The translations under genes and the position numbers were made by a program. From Acidimicrobiia bacterium (GTDB taxonomy: Bacteria; Actinomycetota; Acidimicrobiia; Acidimicrobiales; Bin134), in NCBI GenBank assembly GCA_022822905.1, contig JAJDYE010000027.1:62001-126000 (forward strand): 64,000 bases of DNA. Direction: 5' to 3'. Positions 27,728 through 36,643 of the stretch are shown here, piece by piece (positions within the stretch are counted from its first letter, which is position 1; the number at the start of each line of letters is the position of its first letter). The notes under the pieces are model-generated. The model was not told the DNA's origin, ran no database searches, and saw only the letters and a program-made list of their open reading frames with translations.

Positions 27728-29236
27728 TCACTCGGTGATTGGCTGCGATGTGGGGGTTCCGCTTACTCGGTGGTCGGCCACCGTTTGATCCAAGGCCTTC
27801 GACATTTGTGTCACGAGATCGCGTTCGGTGCCATAGCGGTTGTCGCGCTCGGGGAGGTCGTGCACGAGGTTGAACAGCTCCCCGGGATGATTGTGGGCCA
27901 CGTAGCCGCGCTCGGAGCGGTACCAGTCGGGTTCTTCCCTCTCGCTCCCGCTCGGCGCGTCCACAAATAGCCACGGTCCTTGGCGCAGGGCGAACCGGCC
28001 ATCGCCGCCGTGAAGCACCAGAGAGGTGCGCCCTCCTTCTTGGCCGCGCAGTACCGGAAGCATTGATTCGCTGTCGAGCTCGCCGAAGTCTTCCAGGGAC
28101 GAGTTGAGAACATCGGCGCAGGTGGCGAGCAAGTCTGAAAGCGACACCAGGGCGTCCGAAGTCGAGCCTTCGGGAATGACCCCGGGCCAAGAAGCGAGAA
28201 AAGGCACCCGGTGTCCGCCCTCCCACACGTCGCGTTTGACTCCCCGCAAGGGTCCCATGCTGTAGTGCTGCGTTCGGCGAGCGCGAGCGAAGGCGCCTTC
28301 ATCGTCGGCGACTTCGAGCTCGGGTCCGTTGTCGCTCGTGAATACCACCAGGGTGTTCTCAGTGCAGCCCGCGTGGTCGAGCGCAGCCGTAATCTCGCCT
28401 ACTACCCAATCGACTTCGCAAACGAAGTCTCCATAGGCCCCAATCCCGCTGCGTCCCTCGAACTGCTCATTCGGGACAACCGGTGAGTGGGGGCTGGTCA
28501 GCGGGAAGTAAAGGAAGAAGGGCTGTCTGCTCGCAGCGGCCTCGGAGATGAAAGCGACCGCACGCTTGGTGCATTCAGGGACGATGTTGCGAGGTTCCCA
28601 ACTGGCCACCGCCCGGCCGTCATGACCGTAGACGTGGGCCGGCTTTGGTTCGGTCGGCGCTTCGACGACCCGGTCGTCCTCAAACCAGGTATAGGGGGCG
28701 AAGTTGGGCACGTCCACACCGAAATAGGAGTCAAACCCGTGGTCGGTGGGCCCGCCGCCGATGGGGCGGGTGTAGTCGATGTTGTCTTCGTAGACGGCGC
28801 GCTTTGGGTCGCAGTAGGCACCGTAGGGGAGTGTGTCGTTGGGCCGGGTTCCGTCCTTGGTCGGCCAGTCCCACCCAAGGTGCCATTTCCCAATGCAGGC
28901 TGTCCGGTAGCCGTGCTCCTGGAGCAGCGTTGCCACGGTCTGTTGCCCGGGTTCGATGAGCGGCGCATCCCAGTGCCAGACGATGCCTCTCTTCAGCCGT
29001 GTCCTCCAGGCATAGCGACCGGTGAGGATGCTGTATCGGCTGGGACTGCACACCGCCGAAGTGGCGTGGGCATCGCGAAATCTCTTGCCCCGCTGGGCGA
29101 GGGCATCGATATTTGGGGTCGGGATTCTGCCCCCGGTCTCGTTGCAGCCCACGTCTCCATAGCCGAGGTCGTCGGCGAGGATGTAGACGATGTTCGGGCG
29201 CTTCACCTGGCCTAGCAACCTACTTTGATTTCCCAA
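27728..29236 (-). CDS. sulfatase (arylsulfatase family)
   Basis: This 502-aa type I sulfatase has ADDLGYGDVG for the metal Asp pair and VCSPSR with the formylglycine-precursor Cys at about residue 63. It also has GKWHLG with the catalytic Lys-His, a FTSDNGPE metal site in the middle, and a C-terminal subdomain starting near YGPLR-like MGPLRGVKRDVWEGGHRVPFL. CxPxR requires an activating FGE enzyme not seen here. No signal peptide is visible, so it is probably cytoplasmic. Sulfated glycans or sulfate esters are possible substrates, which would fit the nearby sugar-acid locus. Confidence 0.93.
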   Translation of the reverse strand: MGNQSRLLGQVKRPNIVYILADDLGYGDVGCNETGGRIPTPNIDALAQRGKRFRDAHATSAVCSPSRYSILTGRYAWRTRLKRGIVWHWDAPLIEPGQQTVATLLQEHGYRTACIGKWHLGWDWPTKDGTRPNDTLPYGAYCDPKRAVYEDNIDYTRPIGGGPTDHGFDSYFGVDVPNFAPYTWFEDDRVVEAPTEPKPAHVYGHDGRAVASWEPRNIVPECTKRAVAFISEAAASRQPFFLYFPLTSPHSPVVPNEQFEGRSGIGAYGDFVCEVDWVVGEITAALDHAGCTENTLVVFTSDNGPELEVADDEGAFARARRTQHYSMGPLRGVKRDVWEGGHRVPFLASWPGVIPEGSTSDALVSLSDLLATCADVLNSSLEDFGELDSESMLPVLRGQEGGRTSLVLHGGDGRFALRQGPWLFVDAPSGSEREEPDWYRSERGYVAHNHPGELFNLVHDLPERDNRYGTERDLVTQMSKALDQTVADHRVSGTPTSQPITE

Positions 29237-29300
29237 CGAACGAACGGCGGGTCATCGACGGGGCGTTAAGCAGGCCTTCGGTGCTCTGCTACTGGCTTGT

Positions 29301-30917
29301 TCAAAATGCGTTGGTGGGGAGGGGGTCGATGGCCAGCTCGATGACTGCGGGGCGAGTTTCGGGGATCATTTCCCGAATTGCGTGGCCGAGACCGGTTTCA
29401 TCGGTCACTCGGGTGGCGGCGCAGCCGAACGACTCGGCGTATTTCACCAGATCGGGATTGCGCAACTCGGTGCCGAGGAGCCTGCCGCCGTAGTTGAGCT
29501 CTTGGTCGAGGCGGGTGTTGCCGTAGCCGCTGTCGTTGACCACGATGTGGAGGGAGCCGATGTCGTATTGGACGGCGGTGGCCAGCTCGTTGCTGGCGAA
29601 CAGGAAGCCTCCGTCGCCGCTGATTGACACGGCTGGGCGCTCGGGGGCGGCCAGCTTGGCGCCGAGGGTCATGTTCATGGCGAAGCCGAGGGTGCCCATG
29701 TACGAGGAAGTGAGATAGGAGCGCGGGTGGGCCACCGGCAGGTACATGTGGCACATGTAGCCCACCATGGTGGCGTCAACGGCCAACACTACGTCTTCGG
29801 GCAGGCTGTCGCTCAGGGCTTCGACGATTGCGGCTTGGGGACCGGCAGCGCGGTGGGCGGCATCGACCTGTCGGCGAGCCTCCTGCCACTCGCCGGAGCG
29901 GTCGGGGCTCGGATCGCTGATCTGGCGCAGCGCGCCGAGCAGGTCGGTTGCCCCGGCTTCGGCGTCGCCCACCAGGGCCACCTCGGGCCGGGTGAATCGG
30001 CCGATCTCCGCGGGATCGACGTCGAGATGAATCAGTCGGCTGCTTTCGCCTAGCCCGACGCCCTGGAGACGGGTTCCCACGGCGAGCACCACATCAGCAC
30101 TGGCGATGACCGGCGCGAGTCGCTCGTGGACGAACATGGTGCCGATTGCCGCTGGATTGCGGCCGTCGATCACGCCCTTGCCCTCGCGAGTGGAAATGGT
30201 CGCCGCTTGGAGGTGATGTTGCAGATCGCGCAGGACCTGTGCTGCACCATGGGCCCCACCGCCCACCACGATCAGGGGATGGTGTGCTTTGGCCAACAGC
30301 CTGGCGGCTTGCGAGACGAGATCGGGGTCTGGCCTCAGCGGCTCGCTGGCCACCGGCTCAATCACCGGGGCAGCAGTGGGCTCCCCCATGGTTTCGGGTG
30401 GGATCTCGAGGTGGGCCGGGCGGGGACGGCCGCTGGTCATAACCGCGAAGGCCCGTCGAACAGCGGCGGGAAGTTGATCGGCGTCGGTGACTCGCTCAGC
30501 GTGCTTGGTGATCGGCCGGACTACGTCGAGCTGATCGTGTACCTCGTGGGGAAGGCTGTTACCGCGGCCGATCGCGTCGCGGTTGATCTGTCCCGAAATC
30601 TGGAAGACCGGTGACGACGCGGCGTACGCCGTCGCCAAGCCCGCCCCCGCGTTGTACACGCCGGGGCCGGGCACGATCAGGGTTGTGCCCGGTTGTCCGC
30701 TCACTCGGGCATAGCCATCGGCCATGTAGGCGGTGGCCTGTTCATGGCGGGCGGTGATGTAGCGGATCTTGTCGGCGCCGAGGTGGAACGAGTCGAGGAT
30801 GGGCATGAGCTGCACTCCGGGGATGCCGAACACCACCTCGACGCCTTCGCGCGCAAGCTGCCTGACGACCGCCGATCCGCCCGATCGTGTCGGCTGGGCC
30901 TCGATTCGCTCGGTCAT
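29301..30917 (-). CDS. thiamine pyrophosphate-dependent enzyme (acetolactate-synthase-like)
   Basis: This 538-aa protein shows the three-domain TPP fold. The N-terminal PYR domain has FGIPGVQLMP and TARHEQATAYMADGYARVSG, with the activating Glu in HEQ. The middle domain has HPLIVVGGGAHGA. The C-terminal PP domain has SGDGGFLFASNELATA followed by NDSGYGN, the Mg/TPP motif. This is the IlvB/benzoylformate/oxalyl-CoA decarboxylase superfamily; the reaction cannot be fixed, and no small regulatory subunit is nearby. It is divergent from the ABC-importer operon and shares its 166-bp control region. Confidence 0.88.
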   Translation of the reverse strand: MTERIEAQPTRSGGSAVVRQLAREGVEVVFGIPGVQLMPILDSFHLGADKIRYITARHEQATAYMADGYARVSGQPGTTLIVPGPGVYNAGAGLATAYAASSPVFQISGQINRDAIGRGNSLPHEVHDQLDVVRPITKHAERVTDADQLPAAVRRAFAVMTSGRPRPAHLEIPPETMGEPTAAPVIEPVASEPLRPDPDLVSQAARLLAKAHHPLIVVGGGAHGAAQVLRDLQHHLQAATISTREGKGVIDGRNPAAIGTMFVHERLAPVIASADVVLAVGTRLQGVGLGESSRLIHLDVDPAEIGRFTRPEVALVGDAEAGATDLLGALRQISDPSPDRSGEWQEARRQVDAAHRAAGPQAAIVEALSDSLPEDVVLAVDATMVGYMCHMYLPVAHPRSYLTSSYMGTLGFAMNMTLGAKLAAPERPAVSISGDGGFLFASNELATAVQYDIGSLHIVVNDSGYGNTRLDQELNYGGRLLGTELRNPDLVKYAESFGCAATRVTDETGLGHAIREMIPETRPAVIELAIDPLPTNAF

Positions 30918-30999
30918 AGTGCCTTCACCCTTGCCGTTCCTGTGGCAGCGGCAACATAGCGCGTCTTTGCGACATCGCTTCCAGTTCCATCCGCTTTGC

Positions 31000-31028
31000 T
31001 GGACATCTCTGGTCTCGTACCGTAGGGT
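31000..31028 (+). promoter_or_regulatory. putative promoter of the ABC-importer operon
   Basis: TGGACA (31000-31005) and TAGGGT (31023-31028) are 17 bp apart. Transcription would start near 31035, inside the first of two repressor-like sites. A GGGAGG Shine-Dalgarno lies before the ATG at 31084. Confidence 0.5.
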
Positions 31029-31033
31029 AGCGA

Positions 31034-31068
31034 TTGCGATATTCGCACAAACAGTGCAATAAGCGCAC
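31034..31068. promoter_or_regulatory. paired 15-bp sites, likely IclR operators (site A)
   Basis: Two related 15-mers, TTGCGATATTCGCAC (31034-31048) and GTGCAATAAGCGCAC (31054-31068), begin exactly 20 bp apart. Each is an imperfect palindrome of the form TGC-N7-GCA. They lie just downstream of the proposed start of transcription, where a repressor would block initiation. A similar pair with the same 20-bp spacing occurs at 40473-40507. Confidence 0.65.
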
Positions 31069-31083
31069 AGAGGGAGGATTCTT

Positions 31084-32511
31084 ATGCCAAGTAGTAACAG
31101 CGACCGTCAGCGTTCACCTGGGCGCCTTTGGCGCATTCTCGCAGTAGTCTTCGTTCTTGCCCTCGTCGCGGCCGGATGCGGCAATGACGACGATTCGAGT
31201 GGTGTGACCGATCCAACCCCGGAGGTGGCCAGCGGCGGTGCTGACGACAGTTCGGGCGACGCCTCGCCTGAGCCGGCGGATGATTCGGAGGAGGGGACCG
31301 CTGATGCCCCGGCACCCGCCCCGACACCAGAGCTCTCTGGAACGATCGGCTTCATCAAGGGGCCGCATTCGGCGATGGAGGTCGAGTTCAACGAGCAGAT
31401 CATTGCCGATTTCAATTCACAGGTCGCGCCCGACGTCAATGTCGAGTTCTCAACCTATGACTGGCCGGTACACGTCGCTGAGCTGACAACTCTGTTTGCC
31501 AGCGGTTCGCCGCCAGACGTCCAATATCTCGTCGATCTCATTTATCCGGCATTTGCAGAGCAAGGTGTTTTGCACGATATGACGGACTTTGTCAACGATC
31601 CGGAGTGGGCCGACGAGCGGGCCGACATCAGTCCCTTCGCCTGGGATCTGGCCGAGCAGCAAGGCGGCACGTGGGGTGTGCCCGTGCTCGGTGCTGTATA
31701 CAACATCTTCATCAACGAAACCCTTCTGGAGGAGGCAGGCTTGCTTGACAGCTGGGATGACTCCTACGAGTCGATGCTTGCCGCGGCCGAGGAACTGACA
31801 ACCGATGATGTGTTCGGCTTTGCGGCGCGAACTTCGGCCGCCGACTTCGCCTGGTGGGATTGGTACCCCTACATCCACAATGCAGGTGGCGACGTGTTGT
31901 CCGACGATTGGACTGAGTGCGGGTTGGTCGGCCAGGACGTGGTCGACGCCATGCAGTTCCTGATCGACATCCACACGGCTGGTGTCACCCCAGCAATCGG
32001 TTCGCTGGACAACCAGGGCCTGTTCGACCTGTTCGCCGCGGGGCGTGTGGCGATTTTGCATCATGAGACGCCGAACATCGTGTCGCTGAATGAGAACCCG
32101 CCGGGCTTCGAATGGACGGTCGCGGCTGCACCCCCCGGGCCGCAGGGCCACACGGTGATGGGGAACTTCGGAATCTTGAGCATCGCAGAGGCCAGCAACA
32201 ACAAGGACGCGGCATGGGAGTTCATCAAGCACTGGGCATCTGCTCCGCAGGTTGGAAGATTCGCGGAGCAGGTGAACCTGCAAGTTGTCCGCACCGACAT
32301 CATCGGCGACCTGTTTGCCGAGAACCCGGCAATGAAGACCGTGCAATCCGAGCTTGTACCTCGTGTCCAAGGGCTTCAGCCGCATCCCCAAATCCTCGAA
32401 GCGCTGCAAGCCGCGTGGCCAGTGGCTGAGGATGCGTTCCGCGGAAACCTGACTGGCGAAGAAGCCATCGCTGGGATGTGTGCCGCGATCGACGGCGTGC
32501 TCGCCGGGTAG
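31084..32511 (+). CDS. ABC transporter substrate-binding lipoprotein (carbohydrate type)
   Basis: This 475-aa extracytoplasmic solute-binding protein has a basic N-terminus, a hydrophobic core and a lipobox ending VAAGC at Cys32. An Asp/Ser/Pro/Glu-rich linker follows to about residue 85. The mature domain matches family-1 (UgpB/MalE-like) proteins that feed CUT1 sugar importers (SGTIGFIKGP, PPDVQYLVDL, GVPVLGAVYNIFINE, GAWEFIKHW-like region). It is first in the import operon and preceded by a promoter and paired operators. The ligand is inferred to be an N-acyl amino-sugar acid or its lactone. Confidence 0.92.
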   Translation: MPSSNSDRQRSPGRLWRILAVVFVLALVAAGCGNDDDSSGVTDPTPEVASGGADDSSGDASPEPADDSEEGTADAPAPAPTPELSGTIGFIKGPHSAMEVEFNEQIIADFNSQVAPDVNVEFSTYDWPVHVAELTTLFASGSPPDVQYLVDLIYPAFAEQGVLHDMTDFVNDPEWADERADISPFAWDLAEQQGGTWGVPVLGAVYNIFINETLLEEAGLLDSWDDSYESMLAAAEELTTDDVFGFAARTSAADFAWWDWYPYIHNAGGDVLSDDWTECGLVGQDVVDAMQFLIDIHTAGVTPAIGSLDNQGLFDLFAAGRVAILHHETPNIVSLNENPPGFEWTVAAAPPGPQGHTVMGNFGILSIAEASNNKDAAWEFIKHWASAPQVGRFAEQVNLQVVRTDIIGDLFAENPAMKTVQSELVPRVQGLQPHPQILEALQAAWPVAEDAFRGNLTGEEAIAGMCAAIDGVLAG

Positions 32512-32540
32512 CGGAAGGGCAGAAACCACGTTCGCATCAG

Positions 32541-32592
32541 GCCGCTGCGGCCTCCAGGACTTTCCCCTCCCCTCGGAGGCCATTGCAGCGGC
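32541..32592 (+). other. large intergenic stem-loop 1
   Basis: GCCGCTGC + GGCCTCC pairs with GGAGGCC + GCAGCGGC, with a 3-nt bulge (ATT) in the right arm. It lies 29 bp after the substrate-binding-protein stop. Possible roles are partial termination or protection of the upstream mRNA. Confidence 0.6.
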
Positions 32593-32609
32593 CACTTGCG
32601 AACCCTTCA

Positions 32610-32657
32610 GGAGTTCTGGCGTCCCAGGCAGGTGGGATTTGGGGCGCCAGAACCTCC
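32610..32657 (+). other. large intergenic stem-loop 2
   Basis: GGAG + TTCTGGCG pairs with CGCCAGAA + (C)CTCC across a 23-nt loop. It is followed by TTTCTT. Together with stem-loop 1 it separates the binding-protein gene from the permease genes. Confidence 0.55.
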
Positions 32658-32716
32658 TTTCTTCGGGAGCGTTGCTTGGCTTTGGCTAACTTCAATGCGA
32701 GGGGAGGCAGCACGCG

Positions 32717-33655
32717 ATGACTGATGTCGACACCGGCTTGAGCAGCACGCAGCTGACCCTTTCCCCCGAGGAGCACCGCCGGCTGCGGAGACGATACCGA
32801 CGGCGTACAACGCTCACCGCCTACGCCTTCTTGGGACCGAATCTGCTGGCGTTTATCGCGTTTCTCCTCATTCCAGTTGTGTGGCTTTTCGTGTCCACGT
32901 TCAGGACTGGAGGCGTGCTTGGTCCTGCTGAGTTCGTTGGCCTCGACAACTGGCGAGACACGTTCGCTGACCCGTTGGCCAGAACAAGCATCCGCAACAC
33001 GGTGGTCTACAGCGCGATGGCGATCCCGGCCGTGTTCATCATCGCCATGGTCTTGGCATTGGCATTACGCACGATTTCCCGCGGCAGTGCTCCGATCCGC
33101 GTTGCCCTGTACTTGCCGACACTCCAACCAGCCGTAGTGGCTGCATTCATCTTTGCGTTCGTGCTGCATCCCGACTTCGGGGTGATCAACTATGCCATTC
33201 GGGGGCTTGGCGGCGACCCGATCAACTTCCTGGGCGACACGTCGCTCGCGCTCCCCACGATTGCCGGGATCGAGGTGTGGCGGGGGACCGGGTTCTGGAC
33301 GATGATGTTCCTCGCTGGTTTGACAGCTCTGCCCAGCGAGCTCTACCACGCCGCGGAGATCGACGGGGCCGGAGCGATACGGCGGTTCCTGCGGCTGACG
33401 CTTCCCTTGCTGCGGCCGACCTTCTACTTCGCGGTCATTTTTGCGACGATCGTCAACCTCCAGCTCTTCGACTCCGTTTTCGCGCTCACCGATGGAGGTC
33501 CGGTCAACAGCACGATCTCGGTGTCGCTCTACATCTACCGGAGTCTGTTCTTGTTCGGCGATATCGGTTTCGGCGCGACGCTGTCCTTCCTGCTGGTCAT
33601 CACTGTTCTGGTCCTCACCGGGCTTCAGACGTTCCTGCTGCGAGACCGCAAGTGA
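32717..33655 (+). CDS. ABC transporter permease (MalF/UgpA type)
   Basis: This 312-aa inner-membrane permease has about six predicted helices after a charged N-terminus (EEHRRLRRRYRRRT). The EAA loop that contacts the ATPase reads ELYHAAEIDGAGAIRRF followed by TLPLLRPTF. It forms a heterodimer with the next permease. It begins 205 bp after the binding-protein gene, a gap containing two stem-loops, and ends 2 bp before the second permease. Confidence 0.93.
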   Translation: MTDVDTGLSSTQLTLSPEEHRRLRRRYRRRTTLTAYAFLGPNLLAFIAFLLIPVVWLFVSTFRTGGVLGPAEFVGLDNWRDTFADPLARTSIRNTVVYSAMAIPAVFIIAMVLALALRTISRGSAPIRVALYLPTLQPAVVAAFIFAFVLHPDFGVINYAIRGLGGDPINFLGDTSLALPTIAGIEVWRGTGFWTMMFLAGLTALPSELYHAAEIDGAGAIRRFLRLTLPLLRPTFYFAVIFATIVNLQLFDSVFALTDGGPVNSTISVSLYIYRSLFLFGDIGFGATLSFLLVITVLVLTGLQTFLLRDRK

Positions 33656-33657
33656 CG

Positions 33658-34548
33658 ATGCCAGGGACTTACGAGGACGAGACACGCGAGGTGGAATCCT
33701 CCGGTAGTGCGGCTCGCTCTGGGCTGCCAGCGTCGCGACCGGCGATCGCGTTGTCATACGTGATTCTGCTCGTTGGGGTGGCGATCGCGCTCGTGCCGTT
33801 CTTGTATGTCGTGTCCACCTCGTTGAAGGAAACGACGTCGCTGTTCAGCTACCCACCAGACTGGATCCCGTCGCCGATCTATTGGGGCAACTTCGAATCG
33901 CTGTTCGCAGACCACCCGTTCGTGCGGTGGACCTTCAACACGCTCTTCGTCGCGGGCGCGGTGACCGTGTTGAAGCTTTGGTTCGACACTATGGCGGGCT
34001 ACGCGTTGGCGAAGATGGAGTTCACGGGCAGGCGCGGTGTCGCGCTGCTGTTCCTGCTGTCGGTGGCGATTCCCATTTCGGCGTTGATCATCCCGCTGTT
34101 CTTTGTGGTCCGCTATCTCGGGCTCTTGAACACCTATTGGGCTCTGATTCTGCCGCCGCTGGCGAACCCCCTCGGCATTTTCATGGCTCGCAGTTTCATC
34201 GTCGGGATCCCCGACAACCTGGAGGACTCAGCTCGACTTGACGGCGCTTCTGAGTTCACCATCTACCGCAAAATCGTCTTGCCGCTGATCCGCCCTGGAC
34301 TGGTGGTGTTGGGGATGTTCACGTTCATGTTGCAGTACACGTCGTTCATCTGGCCCCTCATCGCAGTGCAGGACTCCGAGCGGCAGGTGCTAGCAGTCGG
34401 CATCTCTGGCCTCCAGAGCGCGTTCTTGCAGGACTGGGGTCTGCTCTCAGCAGCCATGTTGTTGGCGGCCATTCCCATCACACTTGTGTTCCTGCTGGTT
34501 CAGAAGGCATTCGTGGTCAACGATCTCTCCGGCGCACTCAAGGAATAG
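33658..34548 (+). CDS. ABC transporter permease (MalG/UgpE type)
   Basis: This 296-aa second permease of the importer has an N-terminal cytoplasmic tail of about 28 residues, then about six membrane helices, with the EAA loop DSARLDGASEFTIYRKI followed by VLPLIRPGL. It starts 2 bp after the first permease; an in-frame GTG at 33652 is an alternative start. It ends 6 bp before the ATPase gene. The family (CUT1) mainly imports oligosaccharides, glycerol phosphate and related polyols. Confidence 0.93.
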   Translation: MPGTYEDETREVESSGSAARSGLPASRPAIALSYVILLVGVAIALVPFLYVVSTSLKETTSLFSYPPDWIPSPIYWGNFESLFADHPFVRWTFNTLFVAGAVTVLKLWFDTMAGYALAKMEFTGRRGVALLFLLSVAIPISALIIPLFFVVRYLGLLNTYWALILPPLANPLGIFMARSFIVGIPDNLEDSARLDGASEFTIYRKIVLPLIRPGLVVLGMFTFMLQYTSFIWPLIAVQDSERQVLAVGISGLQSAFLQDWGLLSAAMLLAAIPITLVFLLVQKAFVVNDLSGALKE

Positions 34549-34554
34549 AAAGAA

Positions 34555-35679
34555 ATGCCCGCCTTGTCATCCCCGTCCGACGTCGCCGTGAGCCTCATCC
34601 AAGTCGCGAAGTCCTACGGTGCCGTCGAGGTGCTACAGCCATTCGACTTACAGGTCGCCGAAGGCGAATTCGTTGTCCTCCTGGGCCCCTCCGGGTGCGG
34701 CAAGAGCACGATCCTGAAGATGATCGCAGGCCTTGAGGAAGCCAGCCACGGCGAGATCCACGTCGCGGGCGAACTCGTCAACTACGTCAGGCCCCGATAC
34801 CGCAACGTAGCTATGGTCTTCCAGAACTACGCGCTGTATCCCCACATGACGGTACGAGAGAACATCGCGTTTCCGCTCAAAATGAGCCGGCAGCCCCGAC
34901 TCAGGCGCGCGGTCATCGAAGAGCGCACCGCCGAGGCAGCCGACATCGTTGACTTGACGCCGTACCTTGACCGAAAACCTGCGCAGTTGAGCGGCGGGCA
35001 GCGGCAGCGGGTTGCCCTGGCTCGAGCGATTGTCCGCCAACCAGCAGTGTTTCTCATGGACGAGCCGCTCTCCAACCTCGACGCGTTGCTGCGCGCCGAC
35101 ATGCGGACGAGCCTCTTGGATGTGCATTCCCGCATAAAGAAGGCGACGTTGTACGTCACCCACGACCAGATCGAGGCCATGACGATGGCCGATCGGGTAG
35201 TGGTCATCAACGCGGGCCGGATCCAGCAGATTGGACAGCCCCACGAGCTGTACACCGCTCCAGCGAACACGTTTGTGGCTCAGTTCATCGGGAGTCCGCG
35301 CATGCCACTCCACTCGCTGACGGTGAGCGACGATGGCGCTCTTCGGATTGCTGACGCGACCCTTGCTCTCGACGCTGCCGTCGTCTTGGAGCCGGAGGCC
35401 ACGGTCACGGTGGGCCTGCGGCCAAGCGCGCTGCGAGCGACGGACTCGGCGTCAGCGTGCTTCTTCGGCGAGGCGAGACGACGCGACTACCTCGGCAGCG
35501 ACAGCTACCTGGAGGTCGACCTCGGAGGCGGCTCATCGGCGATGGTGCGGGCCGAGGCTGATACTGATGTGCGGCCTGGCGACATCGTTCACGTCGACGC
35601 TGCTCCCGGCGCGATCCACGTCTTCGATGAGGCCGGGGTGCGGATCTGTGGCGCTTCGGTGGGCCAGCGAGAGCGATGA
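34555..35679 (+). CDS. ABC transporter ATP-binding protein (MsmK/UgpC type)
   Basis: This 374-aa sugar-importer ATPase has Walker A GPSGCGKST, a Q-loop in MVFQNYALYPHM, signature LSGGQRQRVALARA, Walker B VFLMDEPLSNLDA and switch His in YVTHDQIEAM. The C-terminal third is the usual MalK-type OB/regulatory domain. A dedicated ATPase in the operon is notable because many actinobacterial CUT1 importers share one encoded elsewhere. It overlaps the SMP-30 gene by 4 nt. Confidence 0.95.
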   Translation: MPALSSPSDVAVSLIQVAKSYGAVEVLQPFDLQVAEGEFVVLLGPSGCGKSTILKMIAGLEEASHGEIHVAGELVNYVRPRYRNVAMVFQNYALYPHMTVRENIAFPLKMSRQPRLRRAVIEERTAEAADIVDLTPYLDRKPAQLSGGQRQRVALARAIVRQPAVFLMDEPLSNLDALLRADMRTSLLDVHSRIKKATLYVTHDQIEAMTMADRVVVINAGRIQQIGQPHELYTAPANTFVAQFIGSPRMPLHSLTVSDDGALRIADATLALDAAVVLEPEATVTVGLRPSALRATDSASACFFGEARRRDYLGSDSYLEVDLGGGSSAMVRAEADTDVRPGDIVHVDAAPGAIHVFDEAGVRICGASVGQRER

Positions 35680-36611
35680 GCAGCGCATCGGCGGTCATCG
35701 CGGAAGGTGTGAGTGCTCCGGAGGGTCCTACTCTCGGGCCGGGCGGCTGGATACTGAATGTTTGCAGCTTCAGCCGCGACAGCAACCCGAAGGTTTTTGG
35801 CGGTGACATCGTGGCGACGCACCCCGATCGCCCGGGCGACACGCGGCGGCTGTTCAACACCTCGGGAGGCGGCGTGGAAGGGATACCCGCGGCGCTGGCA
35901 TTCGGACCCGACGGCTGTCTCTACATCACCGACGAGGGGCACCGGGCGATCCTGCGGGCGACCGATCAAGGAGCGCTGTCGGTGCATGTGCGATCACCGA
36001 ACGGGCCGAACGACCTCAGTTTCGATCGCGAGGGCAATCTCTGGTTCACCGATCCGTGGGGTTCGGATCTCGACAACGCCATCGGCGGGGTATATGTCCT
36101 GTATGCGGGAACGGCGATTCCCGAACAGGTCGCATCTGGTTTGGCGTTTCCAAATGGGATCGTGGCCACGCCAGAGGAGCTGGTGTACGCGGAGACGCGC
36201 ACGAGCCGCTTGTGGCGCCACCGGCGATTTGCCGAAGGGCAACTAGGCGGAGCGGAGCTCTTCGCGGAGCTGCCTCCTCAGACTGGCGTTGAGGTGCAAG
36301 GCCCTGACGGTATAGCGCGTGATGGGCGCGGCAACCTGTACGTGGCCCACTACGGCTCTGGGTGTGTCCGCGTGTTTGCGCCTGACGGCACCCAACTCGA
36401 TCCGATTGCGGTGCCGGGTCGCGACCCAACCAACCTGTGCTTCGGGGGGCCGGAGATGAACATGCTGTTCGTGACGCTCGACGACACCGATCAGCTCATC
36501 GCGCAGCGGGTGCCCTGCCAAGGAGCCACGATCCAGTTCTGCCCATCGGCAAGCGAACCACCCTCATATGAGCACTGGCTGCACTTGATCGAGAACAGTC
36601 CCGCGGTGTGA
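35676..36611 (+). CDS. SMP-30/gluconolactonase-family protein
   Basis: This 311-aa six-bladed beta-propeller of the SMP-30/gluconolactonase/LRE family has the metal-ligand segments EGPTLG, FPNGIVA and GPDGIARDGRGNLYVA, matching the Glu, Asn and Asp ligands of lactonases. It should hydrolyse an aldonolactone. The gene overlaps the ATPase gene by 4 nt, so import and lactone opening are co-expressed. No signal peptide, hence cytoplasmic. In this locus the substrate is probably the lactone of an oxidised amino sugar. Confidence 0.85.
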   Translation: MSSASAVIAEGVSAPEGPTLGPGGWILNVCSFSRDSNPKVFGGDIVATHPDRPGDTRRLFNTSGGGVEGIPAALAFGPDGCLYITDEGHRAILRATDQGALSVHVRSPNGPNDLSFDREGNLWFTDPWGSDLDNAIGGVYVLYAGTAIPEQVASGLAFPNGIVATPEELVYAETRTSRLWRHRRFAEGQLGGAELFAELPPQTGVEVQGPDGIARDGRGNLYVAHYGSGCVRVFAPDGTQLDPIAVPGRDPTNLCFGGPEMNMLFVTLDDTDQLIAQRVPCQGATIQFCPSASEPPSYEHWLHLIENSPAV

Positions 36612-36643
36612 CCAAGCGTGGATAGAGAGAGCATCGGTTTGAA

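Noticed and set aside
31450..32595. 381-codon open frame opposite the substrate-binding protein gene
   Set aside because: Antisense shadow; the sense frame has a lipobox and a solute-binding fold.
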